From Noviherbaspirillum sp. UKPF54 (lineage in GTDB: Bacteria > Pseudomonadota > Gammaproteobacteria > Burkholderiales > Burkholderiaceae_D), in assembly GCF_007874125.1 (NCBI RefSeq), contig NZ_CP040128.1, positions 496,001 to 560,000 of the forward strand: a stretch of DNA of 64,000 nucleotides. The letters run 5' to 3'. Under the pieces are notes generated by a model. The model was not told where the DNA came from. It did not search any database and saw only the letters and a list, made by a program, of their open reading frames with translations. This document shows positions 16,650 through 25,744 of the stretch, piece by piece. Each line of letters opens with the position of its first letter. Within the stretch, counting starts at the first letter, position 1. The position numbers were made by a program, and so were the translations under genes.

Positions 16650-17912
16650 TTACAGCAGCAGGAAACACGCAGCCGCCACGGCGGTGGGCCCCAATGCAGA
16701 CAGGAACAGCGTGAGCGGATTGATCGACTGCTCGTCGAAAGACTCGCGCAGGATCGCGAAACCGGCCGGGTTGGGCGCGTTGGCGATCACGGTCAGCCCG
16801 CCGCCGGTGACAGCGCCGGCCACCAGCGCGTATTTGGCGCTGTCGGAGATGCCTTCCACCAGCGATCCGAGATAGGTCAGCGCGGCGTTGTCGGTGATCG
16901 CGGTCAGGCCGGTGGCGCCGGCGAACAGCACGACCGAATCCAGGCCGCCGATGATCGGCTGCAGCCACCAGCGCTGTTGCCCGCCCAGCACCACCAGCCC
17001 GGCCAGGAAGAACGCGACCAACAGCCCTTCGCGCAGCAGCAGCGGTTCCTGGTAGCGCTTGTAGGCATCGGTAAATCCGAGGAAGAACAGGAACAGCCCC
17101 ATGAATACCGGCGGATGGTGGCTGAAGACGACCGTACCGGCGAGGAACAACAGGTGGATCAGGACGACGGCTGCCGGCATCGGCGACTGTGCGGCCTGCC
17201 CCGCCGGCAGCCCCAGCCGGGCCAGTTCGCGCCGGAACAGCCAGGCCGCGGCCGCGGCGTTGACGACGACGGCGACGGCGGCCTTCCAGCCGAACACGCT
17301 GCTCATGAAAGCGATGTCCCAGCCCCATTTGTCGGCCACCATCAGTACCGGCGGTGCAGCGTATGGCGTGAGCACGCCCCCGATCGACACGTTCACGAGC
17401 AGGATCGCGAGGGTGACGTACTTCAGGCGCTCGGACACGCCGGCGGCGAAATAGCGGTCGCGCAATATCAGTGCCGCCAGTGTCATGGCCGCCGGCTCCG
17501 TGATGAACGATCCCAGTAGCGGCACCAGCGTCAGGCACACCAGGTAGCAGGCGATCGGCTCGGCCAGCGGCATCAGGCGCGCGGTCCGGTCCACCAGGCC
17601 CCTCGCCAGGTGCAGGATGGGGCGGGTGCTGGCGATGACCAGGATGGCGAACACGAACAGCGGCTCAGTGAAGTCCTGCCCGTCGAGGTAGCCGACCGCG
17701 TCCGCGGGAGTCGTTGCCAGCGCCATGAACAGCACCAGGACCAGCGCCCAGAAGCCGAACACCACTTCCACTTCGCCCAGCAGATGCCATAGGCCGGCGT
17801 GCCTGCCGCCGGCATGCGAGAGATGGTCGAACCACTTGGCGCCGAACGTGTGCAGCACGGCCAGCCCGAAGATGATCGCTCCGGCGTATTCGGTCAGGTG
17901 GGGGGCGCTCAT
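16650..17912 (-). CDS. Putative Na+/H+ antiporter
   Basis: Polytopic membrane protein of 420 residues with about 11-12 hydrophobic segments. Motifs include GSFITEPAAMTLAALILRD (about 135), VNVSIGGVLTPYAAPPVLM (about 175) and ATGLTAITDNAALTYLGSL (about 335), which fit the ion-transporter family annotated as putative Na+/H+ antiporter (PF07399-like). It would exchange sodium or another cation for protons at the inner membrane. It stands alone, convergent to the TRAP operon and divergent from the chemoreceptor gene. Confidence 0.8.
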   Translation of the reverse strand: MSAPHLTEYAGAIIFGLAVLHTFGAKWFDHLSHAGGRHAGLWHLLGEVEVVFGFWALVLVLFMALATTPADAVGYLDGQDFTEPLFVFAILVIASTRPILHLARGLVDRTARLMPLAEPIACYLVCLTLVPLLGSFITEPAAMTLAALILRDRYFAAGVSERLKYVTLAILLVNVSIGGVLTPYAAPPVLMVADKWGWDIAFMSSVFGWKAAVAVVVNAAAAAWLFRRELARLGLPAGQAAQSPMPAAVVLIHLLFLAGTVVFSHHPPVFMGLFLFFLGFTDAYKRYQEPLLLREGLLVAFFLAGLVVLGGQQRWWLQPIIGGLDSVVLFAGATGLTAITDNAALTYLGSLVEGISDSAKYALVAGAVTGGGLTVIANAPNPAGFAILRESFDEQSINPLTLFLSALGPTAVAAACFLLL

Positions 17913-18210
17913 TACATTGAATAGGTGTTATACCGCGCCGATGGCGGGCGGCGGGACCGCCATTGTACAGGCCGTACCGATACGGATTTGTTATGCCGAC
18001 CACGGCATCGGGGCAGCGATGCGTCCTTGTCCGGGCCCGTGCGGGGAGAGAAGTTGCCTTTAGGCATTAAGCGCAATGATAATATTGACCGGAATCAAGG
18101 TTTTTCATCCTTGCGGCACATATCCTGCATGCATCATATTGATATGAGGCAACATTTGTGCCGCAGGCGTCTTGCGCAACCAAAAACAGGTAGAAATAAG
18201 GGGAGTACGC

Positions 18211-19908
18211 GTGTTCAAGAATCTCACTATCAGGGCCCGGCTGATTTTTGTCGTCGGTTTCCTGTCGCTGATGTGTATCGCCGGGGCGATCATCGGATTG
18301 TCCAGTCTGTACATGTCCAACGAAGCGGTCAAGGCAAGCTACCAGGAACGGCTGGTGCCGACCGGGCAGCTGGACCAGATCATCCGCCTGATCAAGACCA
18401 ATGAGCTGGCGGTGGCACAGGCACTGACCGCCGACCCGGCGAGCGTGGGCAAGGAAATGGATGGCGTCGATCAGCGCATCGGGCAGATCAGCCAGCTGTG
18501 GAACGCCTACATGACATCATCGCTGTCTCCGAAGGAAAAGGAGCTGGCGGACAAATTCATCGCCGCCCGCAAGAGCTTCGTCGAGGAAGGATTGAAGCCG
18601 GCGGTGGCCGCCCTGCGTGAAGCCGATGTCGCCAAGGCTGGCGGCATCATGCGCGACAAGATGAATCCGCAGGCCCAGGCGATCAGCGATGCCGCCAACA
18701 GCCTGGTGCAATACCAGCTCGACATGGGCAAGAAGGATTTCGAGGAAAACGAAGTGCGCTATCGCTGGGTGCGCAACTCCTGCGCCAGCGGCATGCTGTT
18801 CTCGGTGCTGCTGGGCTCCGTGATCTGCATCTGGCTGGTGCGCGCGATCGCCAAGCCGATGGCCGATGCGGTCAAGGTCGCCAGGAGCGTGGCGGCCGGC
18901 GACCTGACCAACAAGATCGAGGTCACCAGCGGCGACGAAACCGGCCAGCTGCTGCAGGCGCTGAAGGAAATGAACGAGGCGCTGGTGCGCATCGTCAGCG
19001 AAGTGCGCGGCGGCACCGAGACTATCGCCACCGCGTCCAGCCAGATCGCGTCCGGCAACATGGACTTGTCCGCGCGCACCGAAACGCAAGCCAGTTCGCT
19101 GGAAGAAACCGCGTCCTCGATGGAAGAGCTGACCTCCACCGTCAAGCAGAACGCCGACAGCGCCGTCCAGGCCAACCGGCTCGCAATGTCGGCTTCGGAA
19201 GTGGCGGTCAAGGGCGGCGCCGTGGTGTCGCAGGTGGTTGATACCATGGGCTCGATCAACGAGTCGGCCAAGAAGATCGTCGACATCATCGGTGTCATCG
19301 ACAGTATCGCTTTCCAGACCAACATCCTCGCGCTGAACGCGGCGGTCGAAGCCGCGCGCGCCGGCGAGCAGGGCAAGGGCTTCGCCGTGGTCGCCACCGA
19401 AGTGCGGCAACTGGCGCAGCGCTCGGCCGCGGCCGCCAAGGAAATCAAGTCGCTGATCGACGATTCCGTGGAAAAGGTCGACACCGGCGCCAAGCTGGTC
19501 GACCAGGCCGGCGCGACCATGCAAGAGATCGTCGACAGCGTCAAGCGCGTGACCGACATCATGGGCGAGATCTCGGTCGCCAGCAAGGAGCAGACCGACG
19601 GCATCGAGCAGGTCAACCAGGCGATCGCGCAGATGGACGAGGTCACCCAGCAGAATGCGGCGCTGGTGGAAGAAGCCGCGGCGGCGGCTGCCTCGCTGCA
19701 GGAGCAGGCGGTCAACCTGTCGCACGTGGTCAGCGTGTTCAAGCTCAACGACCTGCCGCAGGCCGCGCCGGCCGCCGTCAAGGTTGCGGCTGCGCCTTCC
19801 GCGCACGTGATTCCGCTCGCCAAGACGCGTCCGGCATCCCCGGTTCCGAGCCCCAAGCGCATCGCCAATGCGCCGCGCGGCAACGACGAAGACTGGACCG
19901 AGTTCTAG
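18211..19908 (+). CDS. Methyl-accepting chemotaxis protein with CheR-docking tail
   Basis: Transmembrane chemoreceptor of 565 residues. TM1 is about 12-35, followed by a periplasmic four-helix-bundle sensor (about 40-185), TM2 about 190-215, HAMP about 215-265 and a signalling domain with the hairpin tip [21 protein letters not shown]. The C-terminus is DWTEF after a flexible Ala/Pro linker, matching the xWxxF pentapeptide that tethers CheR/CheB, so this is a high-abundance-type receptor. It starts with GTG, chosen because GGGGAG is well placed; the upstream in-frame TTG lacks a site. The ligand is unknown. No che genes lie nearby. Confidence 0.93.
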   Translation: MFKNLTIRARLIFVVGFLSLMCIAGAIIGLSSLYMSNEAVKASYQERLVPTGQLDQIIRLIKTNELAVAQALTADPASVGKEMDGVDQRIGQISQLWNAYMTSSLSPKEKELADKFIAARKSFVEEGLKPAVAALREADVAKAGGIMRDKMNPQAQAISDAANSLVQYQLDMGKKDFEENEVRYRWVRNSCASGMLFSVLLGSVICIWLVRAIAKPMADAVKVARSVAAGDLTNKIEVTSGDETGQLLQALKEMNEALVRIVSEVRGGTETIATASSQIASGNMDLSARTETQASSLEETASSMEELTSTVKQNADSAVQANRLAMSASEVAVKGGAVVSQVVDTMGSINESAKKIVDIIGVIDSIAFQTNILALNAAVEAARAGEQGKGFAVVATEVRQLAQRSAAAAKEIKSLIDDSVEKVDTGAKLVDQAGATMQEIVDSVKRVTDIMGEISVASKEQTDGIEQVNQAIAQMDEVTQQNAALVEEAAAAAASLQEQAVNLSHVVSVFKLNDLPQAAPAAVKVAAAPSAHVIPLAKTRPASPVPSPKRIANAPRGNDEDWTEF

Positions 19909-19944
19909 TTTCTCCGCGCTAAGCGCATCCGGCACGAAAGCAAG

Positions 19945-19978
19945 CCGGGTTCCCTGTAGCAGGGAGCCCGGTTTTTTT
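19945..19978 (+). terminator. Rho-independent terminator after the chemoreceptor
   Basis: An 11-bp stem (CCGGGTTCCCT / AGGGAGCCCGG, one G-U pair) with a GTAGC loop, followed by seven T residues. Confidence 0.92.
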
Positions 19979-20106
19979 ATGCATGCATGTATTTCCGATC
20001 GGGCGGAATTCCGTAGACGCTTTTGCATCCAAGCAGACGCCCGCGGCACATGCGGCGGGCGCTCGATTGTTCAACTTTGGTCGCTCGGCGACGAATGGAG
20101 AAACGA

Positions 20107-20628
20107 ATGATGACGGATGATCCTATCGGCACACGGGGAGAAGGCGCGTTTCCCGTAGACCAGCCCATGCAGGCACTGGAAAAAGACCACCAGTTTGTGA
20201 GACAGTTATTCGACCGGTACGGCAACACCCAGGACCGGCAAGTCAAGCAGGAAGCCGGCCGGCGCATTCTGGAACTGCTGGAAATGCATTCCGCGCTGGA
20301 AGAATCGACGTTTTATCCGGCGGTCGCGCAGGCCGATGCCGCGCTGGTCGAGCAGTGCAAGAACGATCACGAGCAGGTCGACCAGATGGTCCAGCAGCTC
20401 AAGGGCATGGATGCCGGCGATCCGCAATGCGACCGCCTGTTCCAGCAGTTGCGCGATGATGTGCTGCGGCATATGCAGGTGGAGGAGCAGCAACTGTTCC
20501 CGGCGATACGCCAGGCCAACCTCGACCTGCAGGCGATCGGGCTACAGATGCAGGCATTCGAATCGAACATGGCGGCGTCCCGCGCGCGCGACAGTGCCCA
20601 GCGCGGCGCGAAGCGTCCCGGCGCATAG
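20107..20628 (+). CDS. Hemerythrin domain-containing protein
   Basis: 173-residue soluble protein with the four-helix hemerythrin-like (HHE) domain: ALEKDHQFVRQLF, LEMHSALEESTFYPAV, NDHEQVDQM and VLRHMQVEEQQLFPAI supply the His/Glu ligands for a di-iron centre. Such proteins bind oxygen or NO or handle iron under stress. Ala/Arg-rich tail after residue 150. The ATG is preceded by GGAG. It is a single gene with a terminator upstream, convergent with the universal stress gene. Confidence 0.88.
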   Translation: MMTDDPIGTRGEGAFPVDQPMQALEKDHQFVRQLFDRYGNTQDRQVKQEAGRRILELLEMHSALEESTFYPAVAQADAALVEQCKNDHEQVDQMVQQLKGMDAGDPQCDRLFQQLRDDVLRHMQVEEQQLFPAIRQANLDLQAIGLQMQAFESNMAASRARDSAQRGAKRPGA

Positions 20629-20659
20629 GCGGCAGCGCGGCAATTCCCGCTGCGCGTGC

Positions 20660-21499
20660 TCAGTGCGCCATCAGCACAGGCACCCGCATGGTCTCCAGCA
20701 CGGTACTGGTCACGCCGCCCAGCAGGATTTCGCGAAAGCGCGCGTGGCCGTAGCCGCCCATCACCAGCAAATCCGCCTGCAACTCGGATACCAGCGCCTG
20801 CAGCGCCAGGCCGATGTCGTGTTCGGCGCTGCGTTGCACGACTTCCACCCTGACCTCGTGCCGCGCCAGGTATAGCGCGATATCCGATCCGGGCACGTTG
20901 CCGTGAGCCTGTGGCCGAACATGCGGGTTGAAGACCACGACTTGCACGGTCTGGGCGCGCCGCAACAGCGGAATGGCGCTGCTCACCGCGCGCGTGGCCG
21001 GCATGCTCGCGTCCCAGGCGACCAGCACATGCTTGCCGATACCCTCGAAGTGGCCGGAGTACGGCACCAGCAGCACCGGGCGCCCGGAATACAGCACCAC
21101 GTATTCAGGGAAGTCCGGCATCACCACCGGCGACAGTTCGTTCGGATCGTTCTGCCCGATCACCACCAGGTCGGCGTAGCGTGCCTGCAGACAAATGCCG
21201 CCGCCCGCTTCGTCATCCACCATCCGCTTTTCGAACGAGGTCAGGCCGAGCTTTTGCGCCGTTGCCTCGAAATCGTCGAGGCCGCGCATGGCGCGCGCAT
21301 GCAGGAAATCGAGATGCGTCCTGAGGTTCGGATCGAGTTCGGCCAGCATGCGCGCCTGCACCAGGTAGCGCGAGGCGCCGGTCATGGCCGTGCCGATCAG
21401 GTGGGCGTTTTCCGCCATCGCGATGGCGGCGGCGATCTTGATGCGTTCGCTCGCATGGGCCGATTCATCCACATGGACGAGCACGGTTTTGTAGGGCAT
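20660..21499 (-). CDS. Universal stress protein, two tandem Usp domains
   Basis: 279 residues with two UspA folds (about 1-145 and 150-279). The first starts MPYKTVLVHVDESAHASERI. The second ends with the ATP-binding loop MGGYGHARFREILLGGVT, which is intact, and LETMRVPVLMAH. Tandem Usp proteins are cytoplasmic stress proteins, often with adenine-nucleotide binding only in one half; here the first half lacks a clear GxxG loop. It is a single gene, divergent from the phasin gene. Confidence 0.92.
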   Translation of the reverse strand: MPYKTVLVHVDESAHASERIKIAAAIAMAENAHLIGTAMTGASRYLVQARMLAELDPNLRTHLDFLHARAMRGLDDFEATAQKLGLTSFEKRMVDDEAGGGICLQARYADLVVIGQNDPNELSPVVMPDFPEYVVLYSGRPVLLVPYSGHFEGIGKHVLVAWDASMPATRAVSSAIPLLRRAQTVQVVVFNPHVRPQAHGNVPGSDIALYLARHEVRVEVVQRSAEHDIGLALQALVSELQADLLVMGGYGHARFREILLGGVTSTVLETMRVPVLMAH

Positions 21500-21744
21500 G
21501 GCATTCTCCGGCGGCGCGGCCCTGGAAAAGACTCCGAATAGTTTCTTAGACCCGCCTTTTCACGCCAAACAAGGAGGTAGGCGGGAAAATTTGATGGGCG
21601 TCAAACAGGTCGGCAAGATCAAGCGATATCCCGCCATGGCCTTGATTTCAGGAGACCTTTACTTAGAATAAATGGAACCGATGAAAGGAGTTTTGCCGCC
21701 CGCAGCAATAGCATGCGGGAATGGCAAGACAAAAAGGAGACAGC

Positions 21745-22281
21745 ATGCATTCAGTCCGGGACCGTGTGTCGCAAGCGGCGATGGCGCAACTGGATTCGCA
21801 ATTGTCGACCACCGCCATGCTGGCGGACAAGGCCGTCGACAGCATCGAACGCTTGAGCGACCTGCATCTCAATCTTGCGCGAGCCACTTTCGAACAGTCG
21901 AACCTGGTTGCGCGACAACTCGCCGCGGCGGAAAACGCACGGCAATTTTTCCAACTGGCTGCCGCCCAGGCCAGGCCGAATTCGGAAAGAGTGTTTGATT
22001 ACGGCTATTATCTGGCGAATATCGCCTCCAGCGCACAGGAAGCCTTCATCAAGGAATTCGGCATGCGCATCGCCGACTGCAACCGCCGACTGCTCGACCT
22101 GCTGGCCGATCTCGACCAGGCGGCGCTGCCCGGCGTTGCCCTGGCGGAAGCATTGGTCCAGTCCGTGGCCGGTCCCGCCGGCGCGACCGCGCCCGCGCCC
22201 CGGGAGGCCGCGCGCCAGAAAACGGAGGATGCACCCCCCATGGTGCGCTCGGCCGGCGCCGTGCGCGCGAGACGTGGATGA
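21745..22281 (+). CDS. Phasin family protein
   Basis: 178 residues of mostly amphipathic helix without signal peptide: LADKAVDSIERLSDLHLNLA, then ATFEQSNLVARQLAAAENA and ANIASSAQEAFIKEF, followed by an Ala/Pro linker and a basic tail. This is the phasin pattern: proteins coating polyhydroxyalkanoate granules. AAGGAGA before this ATG decides the start over the in-frame ATG at 21721. No PHA synthase is in the window. The next gene begins 3 bases after the stop. Confidence 0.75.
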   Translation: MHSVRDRVSQAAMAQLDSQLSTTAMLADKAVDSIERLSDLHLNLARATFEQSNLVARQLAAAENARQFFQLAAAQARPNSERVFDYGYYLANIASSAQEAFIKEFGMRIADCNRRLLDLLADLDQAALPGVALAEALVQSVAGPAGATAPAPREAARQKTEDAPPMVRSAGAVRARRG

Positions 22282-22284
22282 CCT

Positions 22285-23034
22285 GTGGTCACCGCCAGCT
22301 TCCGCTTTTATGCCGAGCTGAACAATTTCCTGCCGCCGGCGCAGCGGCAGCGCCGCGTGGCGCACGCCTGCTCGCGCGATGCTTCCGTCAAGCACATGAT
22401 CGAAGCGCTCGGCGTGCCGCATACCGAAGTCGACCTGATCCTGGTCGACGGTGCGCCGGTCGATTTTTCGCACCGTTTGCATGACCGCGAATCGGTCAGC
22501 GTCTATCCGTGCTTTACCGCCATCGATACGGCGGCACTGCCCCGGCTGCGGCCGCTGCCACCGGAACGCTTCATCGCCGATGCCCACCTCGGGCAGCTGG
22601 CGAAAAATCTTCGCATGCTCGGCTTCGACGTGTTGTATCGCAATGACTACAGCGATGCCACGGTCGCGCGCATTTCGGCGGAACAAGATCGCATCGTGCT
22701 CACGCGCGACCGCGACCTGCTGATACGCAAGGAAATCATCTACGGCTGTTATCTGCACGCCATCTCGTGCGATGCGCAGATCGCCGAAGTGTTCGGCCGC
22801 TTCAACCTGGCGCCCCTGGCGCGCGCCTTCAGCCGCTGCCTGAGCTGCAACGGCGTTTTGCGCACGGTGGAAAAGGCCGCCGTCGAACACCGCGTGCCGC
22901 AGCATAGCCGCCAGTTCTACGAACGCTTCTACGAGTGCCAGGATTGCGCGCAAGTGTACTGGGAAGGCTCGCATGTGGAACGCATGCGCCTTCGCGTAGC
23001 GCGCATGCTGGGGACGGCAGATGCCGAGGAGTAG
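22285..23034 (+). CDS. Mut7-C RNase-domain protein with N-terminal ubiquitin-like domain
   Basis: 249 residues. The first 80 form a ThiS/ubiquitin-like domain (FRFYAELNNFLPP ... HDRESVSVYPCF). Residues about 95-249 are a Mut7-C domain: a PIN-like nuclease core with ADAHLGQLAKNLRMLGFDVLY (first acidic residue), ILTRDRDLL-like VLTRDRDLLIRK, then a zinc ribbon with CLSCNG and CQDC. It probably cuts RNA or acts in a toxin-like way; the natural target is unknown. The GTG start is 3 bases after the phasin stop, suggesting coupling. Confidence 0.85.
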   Translation: MVTASFRFYAELNNFLPPAQRQRRVAHACSRDASVKHMIEALGVPHTEVDLILVDGAPVDFSHRLHDRESVSVYPCFTAIDTAALPRLRPLPPERFIADAHLGQLAKNLRMLGFDVLYRNDYSDATVARISAEQDRIVLTRDRDLLIRKEIIYGCYLHAISCDAQIAEVFGRFNLAPLARAFSRCLSCNGVLRTVEKAAVEHRVPQHSRQFYERFYECQDCAQVYWEGSHVERMRLRVARMLGTADAEE

Positions 23035-23075
23035 GCCGGCGCTACCGGCGCAGGAACGCTTTTTTCACATTCCCA

Positions 23076-23675
23076 ATGGACAAAAAATTCTCCACAGCCT
23101 GCGAGCGCAACCGCGAACCGATCCTGGCGGTGCTGCGCCCACTGCTCGCCGAAAGTAAACGAGCGCTGGAGATCGGCAGCGGCACCGGGCAGCACGCCGT
23201 GTATTTCGCCGCGCAACTGCCGCACCTGCAATGGCAGACCAGCGACTTGCCGCACAATCACGCCAGTATCCTCGCCTGGCAGCAGGAGGCGCGCCTGCCC
23301 AACGTGCTCCCGCCGCTGGCGCTCGACGTCGCGTCCGGCGAATGGCCGCGCGGCCCGTACGATGCCGTGTTTTCCGCCAATACCTGCCACATCATGGCGT
23401 GGCGCGAAGTGCAGGCGATGTTCGCGGGAATCGGGCGCGTGCTGTGTCCCGGCGGCCTTGCCTGCGTGTATGGTCCGTTCAATTTCGGCGGCCGATTCAC
23501 CAGCGCCAGCAACGCGCAATTCGATGCAGCATTGAAGATGCAGGCGCCGCACATGGGGATACGCGACTTCGAGGCGGTCAACGCGCTTGCGGCAGAGCAG
23601 GGGATGACGCTGCTGGCAGATCACGCGATGCCGGCCAACAATCGACTGCTCATCTGGCGTACCGGCGCGGATTGA
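23076..23675 (+). CDS. DUF938 family SAM-dependent methyltransferase
   Basis: 199 residues with the SAM-binding motif I ALEIGSGTGQHAVYFA (about 30-45) and the DUF938 features NREPILAVL at the N-terminus, YDAVFSANTCHIMAW and CPGGLACVYGPFNFGG. The family is widespread in proteobacteria; its substrate is unknown. It follows the Mut7-C gene by about 40 bases in the same direction. Confidence 0.88.
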   Translation: MDKKFSTACERNREPILAVLRPLLAESKRALEIGSGTGQHAVYFAAQLPHLQWQTSDLPHNHASILAWQQEARLPNVLPPLALDVASGEWPRGPYDAVFSANTCHIMAWREVQAMFAGIGRVLCPGGLACVYGPFNFGGRFTSASNAQFDAALKMQAPHMGIRDFEAVNALAAEQGMTLLADHAMPANNRLLIWRTGAD

Positions 23676-23745
23676 GACAACTCAACCTGCGGTGCCGGAA
23701 TATCAGCTACGGTGTGCGCATTGACTATCAACAGCCCATCTCAAA

Positions 23746-24879
23746 TTGCGCTTTGTCGACGTCACGATGTTTTATACAGCGGAAAGCGGGGGTGTACGCA
23801 CCTACCTGACCGCAAAAGGAAACTGGCTGGCGCGGCAGACGAGCATCGAGCATGTCGTGGTCGCGCCATCCATGATCGAAGCCAAGGGGGCGCGTTTCAT
23901 CGGCGTGCCGAGCCTGCCGATTCCTTATGCCAAGGGTTACCGTATGCCGCTGTCATGCCGCATTGCTGCGCATAAAATCCAGCAGTTGCAACCGGACCTG
24001 ATCGAGGTCGGCGATCCCTATCAGCTTGCATGGGCGGCGCTGCGCGTGCGCGACCGCACCGGCACACCCACCGTCGGCTTTTGCCATTCCGACTTGCCGC
24101 GCCTGATCGCGCACCGTTTCGGCCCCGCCGCGCAGCGCCTTGCCAGCCGCTACATGCGCTCGCTCTACCGGCACTTCGACATGGTGCTCGCGCCGAGCCG
24201 GACGGTGACGAAGCAACTGCACGACATGGGTATCGCGCAGGCGCGCCACCAGCCGCTTGGCGTCGACATGCGGATGTTTTCCCCGACGCGCAGGAATCCG
24301 GCGCTGCGGCGGGAGCTGGGCTTGCCGGAGCAAACCCGGCTGCTCGTTTACGCCGGCCGCTTCACGCGCGAAAAGCGCCTTCCCCTGCTGCTCGACGCGG
24401 TGCGCCGCCTGGGCGATCCCTACCACCTGGTCATGATCGGCAGCGGCGGTGCCCTGCCGTCCGCCAGCCGCGTGACCTACCTGCCGTTCCAGCGCGACGC
24501 CGCCGCGCTGGCCGGCCTGATCGCGAGCTGCGACATGCTGGTGCATCCGGGCGACCAGGAAACCTTCGGCCTGATCGTGCTGGAAGCCATGGCATGCGGC
24601 ATCCCGGTGGTCGGCGCCGATGCCGGCGGCATCAGCGAACTGATCGACGACAGCAGCGGCGTGCTGGTGCGGCCCGGCAGCGCGGCGGCGCTGGCCGAAG
24701 GCATTCGCCATCTGTACGAAAAGGACATCGGCGCGCTGGGGCGCAACGCGCACCGCCGCACTGCCGCCCAATACGACTGGAGCCGGGTCCTCCCGCAATT
24801 GATGCGTCATTACGCCAGCCTGTTTGCCGCCCACCGCCAGGTGGAGTTCGGCGTAGGAAGCTCGTATGCACCAGACTGA
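23746..24879 (+). CDS. Glycosyltransferase family 4 (GT-B) protein
   Basis: 377 residues, GT-B fold. The N-terminal domain begins RFVDVTMFYTAESGGVRTYL (acceptor side); the C-terminal domain has LVYAGRFTREKRLPLLLDAV and the donor-binding EX7E motif in QETFGLIVLEAMACGIPVVG. Probably transfers a sugar from a nucleotide-sugar to a lipid or glycan at the inner membrane. The start is TTG: a stop in frame at 23722 excludes anything longer and the next ATG (23767) would cut into the conserved first strand. Its end overlaps the deacetylase gene by 14 bases, so both are probably made together. Confidence 0.88.
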   Translation: MRFVDVTMFYTAESGGVRTYLTAKGNWLARQTSIEHVVVAPSMIEAKGARFIGVPSLPIPYAKGYRMPLSCRIAAHKIQQLQPDLIEVGDPYQLAWAALRVRDRTGTPTVGFCHSDLPRLIAHRFGPAAQRLASRYMRSLYRHFDMVLAPSRTVTKQLHDMGIAQARHQPLGVDMRMFSPTRRNPALRRELGLPEQTRLLVYAGRFTREKRLPLLLDAVRRLGDPYHLVMIGSGGALPSASRVTYLPFQRDAAALAGLIASCDMLVHPGDQETFGLIVLEAMACGIPVVGADAGGISELIDDSSGVLVRPGSAAALAEGIRHLYEKDIGALGRNAHRRTAAQYDWSRVLPQLMRHYASLFAAHRQVEFGVGSSYAPD

Positions 24880-25681
24880 GCCCTTGCGCGCGGTATGCGT
24901 GTCGATCCACGACGTCGCGCCCGCCACCTGGCTGCAGTGCGAGCGGCTGTTGCGCGCGGTGCGCTCGGTGGCCGACATTCCGGTCAGCCTCCTGGTCGTG
25001 CCGGCCTACCATCGCCAGCGCCATGCCTGCAACCGCCGCTTCGAGCGGGCGCTCGAATATCGGCTCGCGCGCGGCGACGAGCTGGTATTGCACGGCTATA
25101 CCCATCTCGACGAGGCGCCGCGGGCTCAGGGCTGGCGCGACAGCTTTGTGCGGGAAATTTATACCCGCCGCGAAGGCGAGTTTTATGCGATCGACAGCGA
25201 CGAGGCACGGCGCCGCCTGCGGCTCGGCTGGGACTGGTTCGCGCAACGCGGCTGGCCGCTGGAGGGATTCGTCGCGCCGGCCTGGCTGATGGGCGAGGGC
25301 GGGTGGCGCGCGCTGGCCGATTTCCCGTTCACCTATACCACGACGCGGCGCCGCTTTCACCTGCTGCGCAACGGTTGCGCGCTGCATTCGCAAAGCCTGG
25401 TCTACACGGTGCGCAGCTCATGGCGGCGCCAGATGTCGTGCGCATGGAATGCCATGCTGCTGCGCTCGCTGACGGACAATCCGCTGTTGCGCATCAGCCT
25501 GCATCCAATCGACGCCAGCTATCCCGACATCGTGCGGCATTTCTACCGGATGATCGAGTCGGCGCTGGAAGGCCGACGCGCCATGACGAAAGCGGCATTC
25601 GCGAATGCCTATCAGGCCAGCCTTGCCGGCGCGCCCGAGGCGGTGGGCGCAGGGGCGGCGCTGGCAGCGCAGCGGGAGTGA
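24866..25681 (+). CDS. DUF2334 polysaccharide deacetylase-like protein
   Basis: 271 residues, NodB-like fold. It has VSIHDVAPATW (metal-binding Asp) near residue 13, ELVLHGYTHLD (the HxxxH pair) near 75, and EGFVAPAWLMGEG and LRISLHPID further on, all typical of DUF2334 proteins. No signal peptide, so it acts in the cytoplasm or on its inner-face substrate. It overlaps the upstream glycosyltransferase. Together they may build and de-N-acetylate a glycolipid; that is inferred from the pairing. Confidence 0.87.
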   Translation: MHQTEPLRAVCVSIHDVAPATWLQCERLLRAVRSVADIPVSLLVVPAYHRQRHACNRRFERALEYRLARGDELVLHGYTHLDEAPRAQGWRDSFVREIYTRREGEFYAIDSDEARRRLRLGWDWFAQRGWPLEGFVAPAWLMGEGGWRALADFPFTYTTTRRRFHLLRNGCALHSQSLVYTVRSSWRRQMSCAWNAMLLRSLTDNPLLRISLHPIDASYPDIVRHFYRMIESALEGRRAMTKAAFANAYQASLAGAPEAVGAGAALAAQRE

Positions 25682-25744
25682 GCCTGTCCTGCTTGATATG
25701 CGGCTGAGGGCCCGCTTGTCGAGTGGAGCAGGACGACGAGGGAA

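Noticed and set aside
17913..18210. Possible tRNA or small RNA in the antiporter-chemoreceptor gap
   Set aside because: No cloverleaf or T-run hairpin could be drawn; it is more simply a promoter region.
25686..25744. 8-bp inverted repeat GTCCTGCT / AGCAGGAC between convergent genes
   Set aside because: Arms 43 bases apart with no T-run; too weak to call a terminator.
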